Assembly (NCBI GenBank): GCA_938018155.1
Contig: CALIIG010000248.1
Span: forward strand, 1 to 5,371
Length of the DNA stretch: 5,371 nt
Origin: an uncultured Prevotella sp.
GTDB taxonomy: Bacteria > Bacteroidota > Bacteroidia > Bacteroidales > Bacteroidaceae
Direction of reading: 5' to 3'
This document shows, piece after piece, positions 1-5,371 of this stretch. Under the pieces are notes generated by a model that was not told the origin of the DNA, ran no database searches, and saw nothing but the letters and a program-made list of their open reading frames with translations. Made by a program: the position numbers and the translations under genes. Position 1 is the stretch's first letter, and every line of letters begins with the position of its first letter.

Positions 1-180
1 GACGGTCGACTTCAAAAAAGGGTCAGTGTCGCGTGGGAATATCAGTGTCAGCCTTACTTTCATGCCGTTTATGCTGGGCGTATCGGCCAACATTCCGCTC
101 TCTATCAGGCTTTTCTTAGTGCCTGGATATATTACTTTCGACAGAGCATCGGTAATAAGTTTCGGATATAATGTCATCAT
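1..180 (-). CDS. mrp: Mrp/ApbC-type iron-sulfur cluster carrier ATPase (5' part only)
   Basis: The first 60 codons of a gene that runs off the left edge. The reading begins MMTLYPKLITDALSKV and continues through IYPGTKKSLIESGMLAD and INGMKVRLTLIFPRDTDPF. This matches, from memory, the N-terminal MIP18/DUF59-type domain that precedes the P-loop ATPase domain in Bacteroidetes Mrp proteins (typically about 365 aa). The family is known to bind and transfer Fe-S clusters in the cytosol. The P-loop and the cysteine motif would lie outside the window and cannot be checked. Two ATG codons occur in tandem (180-178 and 177-175); homologues I recall begin MTLYPK, so the second may be the real start. No Shine-Dalgarno sequence is visible, as is usual in this phylum. 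A strong promoter match lies just upstream at 204-235, divergent from the GH115 gene. Confidence 0.87.
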   Translation of the reverse strand, partial: MMTLYPKLITDALSKVIYPGTKKSLIESGMLADTPSINGMKVRLTLIFPRDTDPFLKSTV

Positions 181-203
181 GTGTCTGTATTTTTTGTGAG
201 ACG

Positions 204-235
204 CAAAAATAACGATTATATATTTAAAATACAAA
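204..235 (-). promoter_or_regulatory. Bacteroidetes-type promoter for mrp
   Basis: On the minus strand, TTTG (235-232) is followed after exactly 20 bases by TATTTTTG (211-204). This fits the Bacteroidetes primary sigma-factor consensus of TTTG, 19-21 bases, then TAnnTTTG. Transcription would begin around 196-199, giving a leader of fewer than 20 bases before the mrp ATG. The match and spacing are visible in the sequence; promoter activity is inferred. Confidence 0.65.
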
Positions 236-248
236 TAAAAACTAAATA

Positions 249-281
249 TTTTCCTTAACGGTAAGTATTTTACTACCTTTG
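249..281 (+). promoter_or_regulatory. Probable promoter for the GH115 gene
   Basis: TACCTTTG at 274-281 is a perfect TAnnTTTG -7 box. The upstream element is weak: TTTT at 249-252, 21 bases away, stands where TTTG is expected. Transcription would begin near 287-290. This places the TTG at 279 upstream of the transcript and supports an ATG at 309 or later as the translation start. The -7 box lies between the arms of the inverted repeat at 263-292. Confidence 0.55.
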
Positions 282-292
282 TATCAATACTT
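263..292. repeat. 7-bp inverted repeat spanning the GH115 -7 box
   Basis: AAGTATT (263-269) and AATACTT (286-292) are perfect reverse complements separated by 16 bases. Centre-to-centre spacing is 23 bases, about two helical turns. The TACCTTTG box and the likely start site lie between or in the arms, so a dimeric regulator bound here would block the promoter. In AT-rich DNA, a 7-bp dyad can also arise by chance. Confidence 0.35.
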
Positions 293-308
293 TGAAACAA
301 ACCTTTCC

Positions 309-2510
309 ATGAATCGCATACTTTTTTCCATGATGCAAAAGTATATATTATCTTTCCTCTTTCTGTTTATGTTTATTCCTTTTACTGTAAAGGGCAGTAA
401 TATGGTATGGCATTCGGGCAGATCTGTTACTTATAGGCTGCAAGATAAAGTAAGTTCTGTTGTTACGAAGGCAGCTGCACTTTTTGAAGACGACATGAAA
501 GCACTTACAGGTCATCGCTGCCACGTAAGTAACCAGGGAGAAGTTGCCGTATATCAATTAGATATGGCTTCGAATAAGGAGCTGAAAGCTCTTGAAATGA
601 TGCGTGTTCCATTGCTGAAAATCATTGTCCATGCGGATGCTTTCTGGATAGGTGTGCGTGGAAAGCAGATAGTTATAGCAGGTAGTAACGGTCGGGGTAC
701 GGCGTATGGGTTGTTAGAACTTTCTCAAATGTCGGGCATAAGCCCTTGGAAATGGTGGGGCGATATTACGCCACGCCAGCGTCAGCACCTCGAAATAGAT
801 GAAAATTTAGACAAAATTGAGATACCTTCGGTTGAATATCGTGGTATCAATATTGATGATGTTCAGTGGAGTAGTGCCCAATGGGATAAGACGTATTTTG
901 GAGAATCGTCATCAGACGGTGGTCTTGGACCTGCATATTATCGAAAGTTTTTCGAATTAATGCTGCGCTTGCGGGCTAACACTATCAGCGAAGGTTGGGA
1001 TAAAAAAGCCTCTACATTTTTCGATATAAAAGCCAATCGCGAGTTGGTTGACTCCTTTTCCATGGTGGTCGCAACGCCTCGTCATGGTGACATAATGACC
1101 TTACACGAACACAAAAAGTCTGTTAACGTAAAGACGCTATGGGCTGACGACGGCTACGGTTATATGTTAAAGCGTGCTGATGCCGACGGCAAGTATGTTC
1201 CTCATGGTGCTGCTTTATATCACCTTAGCTTTCAGGGACAACCCCATGATTACCTTTGGTTGTGTACAACACAGCCCCGATTGATTTGCAATGAGATGCA
1301 AACGGCTTATAATAATGGTGCAGACCGCTTGTGGATGGTGACTATTCACGATCCGAAAGTGGCGGCATACCAGCTTAATTTGTTCATGGATATGGCCTGG
1401 AATATCCACACTGTTACACCAACAACAGTGCAACAGCACATGCAAAACTGGCTTGGCGTTCAGTTTGGTGAGCAGGCTGCTGCACGTTTAATAAAGCCAT
1501 TGATTACTTTTTACAGGCTTTCAGGGATAAGAAGACCCGAGTTTATGGGATGGAATGAAGCACCAAAAGCTGGTGTTAATCCTATATTCTCTAATGAAAA
1601 CAAGGTGAATAATACCGACTTTAGTGCAGAAGAGTTTGGCAATGAGCTTGAAAGGTATCTTAATGATTATGATAGTTTGTCGCTCTCGGTGTTAAAGTTG
1701 GAAGATGTTATTTCTGATAATCTGAAGAGTTCCTACTTTGCAATGGTTGAATATCCGATTATGTCGTCGGCAGCTATGGCCACAAAGATATTACAAGCAC
1801 AAGAGGCACGTCATATAGGAAGGGTTGCAAGTTTCCATCACGACCGTGAGGCTCTTGAGCCTGCAGTACGCAGTGTAATGGCCTATCGGAAATTGAAGTG
1901 GCTGGTTACTGTTTATAACACGATTAATGAACAAAAGTGGCGTGGACTGATGAACATGCAACCGCGTAATCTTCCCGTCTTTGAAGCACCGCTTTTACCT
2001 GATACTTTGAGTGCAAAAGAAATAGAAACGTACAGCCACCAGAAGCCTGTCAAAGCCACTTTTGACAATGATGGATGTATTGTTCGTTCAGGAAGCGAGT
2101 TCTTTGAGGGTACACGAGGATGGGAAGAACTCAATATGTTGGGGCATTCGCTGAAATCAATTAAGATACAGAGGGGCGGTTTTCTTACCTATCAATTCAA
2201 TTCTGACGAGGGAACGGCTGAATTACGGTTGGCCCTTATCCCTACGCACGGGAAGCCCGGTATACCTATGGCCATCAGTATAAGCCTTGATGGAGCAACC
2301 CCTGACACGCTACAAATAACCAATGCAGTGGGTACGGAGACATGGAAACAAGGCGTTTTGCGTGGTCAAATCATCATTAAGCACGGTATTCAATTGTCAT
2401 CAGGCCCTCACACGCTTACCATTCGTGCTCTCAATGAGCCTGTAATTCTTGACCAATGGATGATAGATTATAATAAGGACAGGCACTTTTACATCTTCCC
2501 TCAGCGTTGA
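309..2510 (+). CDS. GH115-family glycoside hydrolase, secreted, shortened (possible non-canonical alpha-glucuronidase)
   Basis: GH115 enzymes remove (4-O-methyl-)glucuronic acid side chains from xylan. Taking the ATG at 309 gives 733 residues. Residues about 10-30 form a signal peptide with hydrophobic core ILSFLFLFMFIPFTV; no lipobox cysteine follows, so the product is probably periplasmic or secreted. ATGs at 330 and 333 (MQKYILSF) are alternative starts. Family landmarks: GSNGRGTAYGLLELS (about 125-139), SPWKWWGD, VEYRGINIDD (about 176-184), FELMLRLRAN (about 215-224), DDGYGYM (about 280-286), HDYLWLCTTQPRLICNEM (about 313-330) and HDPKVAAYQLNLFMDMAWN (about 348-366). The C-terminal beta domain ends HTLTIRALNEPVILDQWMID. 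Recalled Bacteroides relatives are over 800 aa. Here roughly 100 residues appear missing between PRHGDIM and TLWADDGYGYM, and several usually conserved motifs are changed. The frame is open throughout. Family assignment is confident; activity is doubtful. Confidence 0.88.
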   Translation: MNRILFSMMQKYILSFLFLFMFIPFTVKGSNMVWHSGRSVTYRLQDKVSSVVTKAAALFEDDMKALTGHRCHVSNQGEVAVYQLDMASNKELKALEMMRVPLLKIIVHADAFWIGVRGKQIVIAGSNGRGTAYGLLELSQMSGISPWKWWGDITPRQRQHLEIDENLDKIEIPSVEYRGINIDDVQWSSAQWDKTYFGESSSDGGLGPAYYRKFFELMLRLRANTISEGWDKKASTFFDIKANRELVDSFSMVVATPRHGDIMTLHEHKKSVNVKTLWADDGYGYMLKRADADGKYVPHGAALYHLSFQGQPHDYLWLCTTQPRLICNEMQTAYNNGADRLWMVTIHDPKVAAYQLNLFMDMAWNIHTVTPTTVQQHMQNWLGVQFGEQAAARLIKPLITFYRLSGIRRPEFMGWNEAPKAGVNPIFSNENKVNNTDFSAEEFGNELERYLNDYDSLSLSVLKLEDVISDNLKSSYFAMVEYPIMSSAAMATKILQAQEARHIGRVASFHHDREALEPAVRSVMAYRKLKWLVTVYNTINEQKWRGLMNMQPRNLPVFEAPLLPDTLSAKEIETYSHQKPVKATFDNDGCIVRSGSEFFEGTRGWEELNMLGHSLKSIKIQRGGFLTYQFNSDEGTAELRLALIPTHGKPGIPMAISISLDGATPDTLQITNAVGTETWKQGVLRGQIIIKHGIQLSSGPHTLTIRALNEPVILDQWMIDYNKDRHFYIFPQR

Positions 2511-2533
2511 AAACTGCTCTGTTTTTATGTAGA

Positions 2534-2563
2534 AAGCTCACGATATATTAACGTTTCGAGCTT
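2534..2563. terminator. Possible hairpin between convergent genes
   Basis: AAGCTC (2534-2539) and GAGCTT (2558-2563) form a perfect 6-bp stem around an 18-base loop. ACG/CGT could extend the stem across a small bulge. It lies 24 bases after the GH115 stop, between two genes pointing at each other, where a bidirectional terminator would be expected. No clean T-tract follows on either strand, so assignment as an intrinsic terminator is weak. The rest of the 2511-2651 gap shows nothing recognisable. Confidence 0.3.
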
Positions 2564-2651
2564 CCTTTAGTGGTTTGCTATTTCCTGAATGGTTTGGTAA
2601 AGTGGTTAAAATAAAAGGCCGAAAGATATAGCTCAAGGGTGTTAAATAGAC

Positions 2652-3287
2652 TTACTTTAGGCTTTCTTGCTGGTAGATTCTGTCGAAAATTTCTCGTAAT
2701 TTCGCTTTATTGGCAATGGTATCGCGCACTTCCCGTAGTTTCTTTTCGTTGGGCGAGCCTGGTATCCAAAGGCGTATGTAGCCGGTTCTACTGTATTTTT
2801 CTTCCATGTGATGGTTGAAACGCTCCCATTGTCCCTCCTTATTTAATTCCGGATTATGCTCTATTCCGTATAGAATAGCACGAGCAAACACAACCTCCGG
2901 CTCCAAATCGCGGTCGGCTTCAGCCACTATTTTCCCATAAATACTTCTGGGTTCTCGCGATGCTGACGCCCTGTGGTCTTCTACTGCCTCCTTCATTATC
3001 TTAATTTGTTCGGCAGAAAACCATTTCCTTAAACGTGCATCGCTGAGCAGAATCTTTCCACTTGTAATATGATGTATGGCGCGAGGGCCTTCCATTCCAA
3101 GGTCATGGTAAGCAGCTATAACATACGACATGTTGAGGTCGGCACCAATCATGGAAGCCAATTGCATCGAACTTTTGATTACTCGCTGCACGTGTCCCAA
3201 ACCGTGTGACCTGCCAAAAGCATTATAGCGTGGCAGAATCTGCTGTTCAACAAAGGTCATAATATCGAGGTTTACCTGCTGTTTCAT
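2652..3287 (-). CDS. HD-domain phosphohydrolase of unknown substrate
   Basis: A 211-residue soluble protein with no signal peptide or membrane segment. It carries an HD-superfamily metal-binding signature: SHGLGHVQRV (His28, His32), then AAYHDLG (His61-Asp62), a His pair at 72-73 in AIHHITSGKIL, EDHRAS (His105), and AEADRD (Asp125). These residues, in this order, are those expected to bind divalent metals in HD phosphohydrolases, so the enzyme looks intact. The family cleaves phosphate esters, often nucleotides, but nothing here identifies the substrate. The basic C-terminal half (about 150-211) is not recognised. The ATG at 3287 overlaps the menA stop as ATGA, implying translational coupling. 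Met10 (MTFVEQQ) is a possible later start, but the overlap favours the first ATG. A role in menaquinone metabolism is speculation from position only. Confidence 0.85.
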   Translation of the reverse strand: MKQQVNLDIMTFVEQQILPRYNAFGRSHGLGHVQRVIKSSMQLASMIGADLNMSYVIAAYHDLGMEGPRAIHHITSGKILLSDARLRKWFSAEQIKIMKEAVEDHRASASREPRSIYGKIVAEADRDLEPEVVFARAILYGIEHNPELNKEGQWERFNHHMEEKYSRTGYIRLWIPGSPNEKKLREVRDTIANKAKLREIFDRIYQQESLK

Positions 3288-4237
3288 ACGATACCCAGGA
3301 GTATAATATTAAGAAAGGTGATGATTCCGTATATAAATATGTTCCTTGCCGTTAAGCCAAGAACCTTATTTAGTTCACGGCCATGGCCAATACGAATCAT
3401 ACTTTGATATGCTTTGATATGCAGAAATAAGTATATGAAGTATAAAATAGTACCAATAATTGCCATACTAATTGTATTAAGGCTCAGTGCCATATTCAAC
3501 AAAACACAAAGCGTTATTACACATCCTGTTAACCCCGTTGCAAGATAGAGCAACCCTCCATACTTGTTTCCCAATCTTACAACAAGTGTTTTCTTCCCGT
3601 CTCTGCGGTCATTGTCACGGTCACGATAGTTGTTTATACACAGCAATGTATCGATAACCAGGCCACAAGCAATGGAAATGACGAACACAACGAAGGGTAT
3701 TGATTGTTCCTTTCCAGGCACAACAACATAACAGGTAAGGCAAACGGGTACTATTCCAAAGAACACAAGTACAAGCACATCGCCCATACCACGGTACGAA
3801 AATACCGTAGTGTAAAGGAAAGCAAACAACAAACATGCAGCACCGACGATAATCATTGGCCACCCTCTGAACCATATTAATGGTGCCCCTGCGATTGTGG
3901 CCAGTATCGAGATTGCAGCAATGCCTAACCTCATAGCGGGTAGTGTGATCCACCCTTCGGCGCAGGCTCGTTTCGGTCCAAGGCGTGTAGCGGTATCATC
4001 GTTGCCATGAATACAGTCAAAATAATCGTTGATGAAGTTCGAATCAATTTGCATAAGCCAGGCAAACAGCAGACATAGCATGGCTGGTACAACCTGAAAG
4101 CCGTCTGTTCCAGCACTTTTCAATGCCAAAGCAATACCAATTATAACAGGCGTTGCGGCACCAGTTAGCGTCTTCGGCCTCGCAGCGAGATACCATGCAC
4201 GCCAGCTATTGGTTATAATTTTGGTATTTTCACTCAT
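3284..4237 (-). CDS. menA: 1,4-dihydroxy-2-naphthoate polyprenyltransferase (MenA)
   Basis: A UbiA-superfamily integral membrane protein of 317 residues. MenA attaches the polyprenyl tail to 1,4-dihydroxy-2-naphthoate, giving demethylmenaquinone in the inner membrane. The N-terminus carries the typical WRAWYLAARPKTLTGAATPV (about 12-31). The first Asp-rich motif is NFINDYFD (Asn67, Asp71, Asp74), preceded by the MQIDS characteristic of MenA. The second is NNYRDRDNDRRDGKKTL (Asp206, Asp210, Asp213). Together these bind the Mg-diphosphate of the prenyl donor. About eight or nine hydrophobic segments are visible, for example near 50-65, 104-120, 128-145, 152-172, 182-200, 227-248, 256-273 and 298-316. 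Length is normal for the family, with no frame disruption. It starts 62 bases after the porin stop and overlaps the HD gene by 4 bases, so the three are probably co-transcribed. Tail length cannot be told from sequence. Confidence 0.93.
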   Translation of the reverse strand: MSENTKIITNSWRAWYLAARPKTLTGAATPVIIGIALALKSAGTDGFQVVPAMLCLLFAWLMQIDSNFINDYFDCIHGNDDTATRLGPKRACAEGWITLPAMRLGIAAISILATIAGAPLIWFRGWPMIIVGAACLLFAFLYTTVFSYRGMGDVLVLVFFGIVPVCLTCYVVVPGKEQSIPFVVFVISIACGLVIDTLLCINNYRDRDNDRRDGKKTLVVRLGNKYGGLLYLATGLTGCVITLCVLLNMALSLNTISMAIIGTILYFIYLFLHIKAYQSMIRIGHGRELNKVLGLTARNIFIYGIITFLNIILLGIV

Positions 4238-4299
4238 CGTGTAAGTCGTTTTTCCGTCGGGTATCAGATGTCCTTATTCATACAAATTGTAAGAATGGT

Positions 4300-5371
4300 T
4301 TAGTTTGCAAAGGTCCAGCTCACGCCCAAACGGAAAATACGTTCGTTCAATGGGTAGTGAGGGGTGAGGAAATAACGTTTGTTTCCCATGCCGCTATTGA
4401 TGTGGCTCATCATCGCAAAGAACCTTGCCTTTTTCAATTTAAAGTTGAAATATGCGTTGACGACGGGATAGTTGCCGAGCTTTACTTTTGTGTTGTTTCC
4501 TTGAACAGCATATTGTCCGATGGGGCCAATGTATTCGGGGGCTTCGTATTCTGTAAAGTAGCGTACATCTGCACCCAGTTCACAGTGTAGCACACGTGCT
4601 ATTTTAAACTTTAAATACAGGTTTGTGTATGCGTTAAAAGCGGGTAGGGGCAGAGCGTTGTTGTTGGTAGACTTCTGAAAAGTAAGCACCGTCTCCCAAT
4701 TTAAAGGACCAAATGTGAAGTCTTGTACAACCTCAGCTGTAACAATTGTGATAGGACTTGTCTGCTGTTCAACCTGTACAACGTTCTGCAATCGGGCGTC
4801 ACGAGTAGTAGAATACGTTGTAGAGAAATAGGTATAATTCTTAATTTCGTCGAAGGCTACACGCAAACGTGTTCGCGTTTTCTGATAATTGAGCACACCC
4901 TGCACCCTAAAATGCTCAACCATTGACAGGTTGTTATTGTCCCACCACAGGTGTTTGCCATGATAATGACGATAGTAGAAGTCAGGCTTTTCATGATGAA
5001 AGAATCCCGATGCTGCCAGTGTCATGGTGTCACGAAACAGTGGAAAGTTAACGTCTGCGCCACCATCAACGTGTATTTCTCCTATATTATATCCGGCAGT
5101 AGCAAAGTCTCCCGTCACGTTATAATGCAGTGTCTTGCCCTGTGTCTTGCTCAATTGGGCACCAATTACAATGCTATGCTCGTTCCATGTATTCCTGCCG
5201 TTAAGCCCCGGAAGGGTATAATGGTCAAGGTTATAAGAAGCAAATATCTTGGCCCCTGTTTTAACCCATTTGTTAAAACCCTCAAGAAGCGAGATGGCAA
5301 AGGTGTTATTCAGGCTCCAGTTCATCGTACTGTCGAAGATAGAATCGCCCCGAAGCTTTTCCATTGCGTTG
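4300..5371 (-). CDS. Putative outer-membrane porin, Porin_10-like (3' part only)
   Basis: The last 356 or so codons of a gene entering from the right edge. The frame stays open to the window end, with Asn-Ala codons before the first visible Met at 5364, so that Met is not supported as a start. The signal peptide and N-terminal part are missing; relatives I recall are roughly 600-700 aa. The sequence shows alternating hydrophobic/polar stretches rich in Tyr, Phe, Thr and Asn (for example NAYTNLYLKFKIARVLHCEL), as expected of amphipathic beta strands. The C-terminal strand FRLGVSWTFAN ends in an aromatic-x-x pattern resembling a BAM-recognised beta-signal. The segment YPVVNAYFNFKLKKARFF followed by NSGMGNKRYFLTPHYPLN resembles the conserved C-terminus of Bacteroidetes 'putative porin' (Porin_10) proteins. 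It probably forms an outer-membrane channel; the cargo is unknown. It lies 62 bases upstream of menA on the same strand. Confidence 0.8.
   Translation of the reverse strand, partial: NAMEKLRGDSIFDSTMNWSLNNTFAISLLEGFNKWVKTGAKIFASYNLDHYTLPGLNGRNTWNEHSIVIGAQLSKTQGKTLHYNVTGDFATAGYNIGEIHVDGGADVNFPLFRDTMTLAASGFFHHEKPDFYYRHYHGKHLWWDNNNLSMVEHFRVQGVLNYQKTRTRLRVAFDEIKNYTYFSTTYSTTRDARLQNVVQVEQQTSPITIVTAEVVQDFTFGPLNWETVLTFQKSTNNNALPLPAFNAYTNLYLKFKIARVLHCELGADVRYFTEYEAPEYIGPIGQYAVQGNNTKVKLGNYPVVNAYFNFKLKKARFFAMMSHINSGMGNKRYFLTPHYPLNERIFRLGVSWTFAN

Noticed and set aside
2..199. Open plus-strand reading across the left edge, ending in TGA at 197-199.
   Set aside because: It is antisense to the mrp reading, which matches a known family closely at its N-terminus and has a promoter in the right place.
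3379..3388. Perfect palindrome GGCCATGGCC.
   Set aside because: Lies in menA and encodes the Gly-His-Gly of RIGHGREL; no sign of a regulatory role.
3402..3421. Two tandem copies of CTTTGATATG.
   Set aside because: Only two 10-base copies, within menA coding sequence in a variable stretch (IKAYQSM). A recent 10-base duplication would have shifted the frame, which is intact, so it is probably chance.
3621..3953. Minus-strand 110-codon reading inside menA.
   Set aside because: Out-of-frame shadow of menA; cysteine-rich, with no family resemblance.
4283..4311. Possible menA promoter on the minus strand: TTTG (4311-4308), then TACAATTTG (4291-4283).
   Set aside because: The -7 box has one extra base and the spacing is only about 16-17 bases, short of the usual 19-21. 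It also overlaps the porin stop region. Not strong enough to call.
4357..4926. Two plus-strand readings of 77 and 67 codons (4357-4590 and 4723-4926).
   Set aside because: Antisense to the porin gene, no recognisable domain or start signal, and the porin frame is clearly coding.
1..5371. CRISPR arrays, tRNA/rRNA genes, insertion sequences, defence or toxin-antitoxin genes.
   Set aside because: No repeat-spacer pattern, cloverleaf, transposase or recognisable defence domain seen on either strand.

Overview
The window looks like a Bacteroidales chromosome, most likely Prevotella or a close relative. The grounds are protein-level resemblance recalled from memory, AT-rich intergenic DNA, promoters of the Bacteroidetes type (TTTG, about 20 bases, then TAnnTTTG), a GH115-family glycoside hydrolase, and a Porin_10-type outer-membrane barrel. 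No database search was possible, so the genus is an inference.

Layout. (1) Positions 1-180, minus strand: the first 60 codons of an Mrp/ApbC-type Fe-S carrier ATPase that continues off the left edge. (2) Positions 181-308: a short divergent regulatory region with a near-perfect promoter facing left for mrp and a second facing right for the GH115 gene. The second -7 box sits inside a 7-bp inverted repeat. (3) Positions 309-2510, plus strand: a secreted GH115-family protein that appears to lack a large central part of the catalytic barrel. (4) Positions 2511-2651: a convergent intergenic gap with a possible hairpin. (5) Positions 2652-5371, minus strand: a probable co-directional cluster, in transcription order a partial putative porin, then menA, then an HD-domain phosphohydrolase. 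The porin and menA are 62 bases apart. menA and the HD gene overlap by 4 bases (ATGA).

How the genes relate. The minus-strand cluster mixes an outer-membrane barrel, the membrane prenyltransferase of menaquinone synthesis and a cytosolic HD hydrolase. The tight menA/HD junction suggests coupled expression, but no shared pathway is evident from sequence. The GH115 gene stands alone, with no SusC/SusD-like or other xylan-utilisation genes in view, next to housekeeping genes.

I found no clear undescribed multi-gene system, mobile element, CRISPR array or RNA gene. The items most worth follow-up are the shortened, motif-altered GH115 protein and the HD hydrolase coupled to menA.
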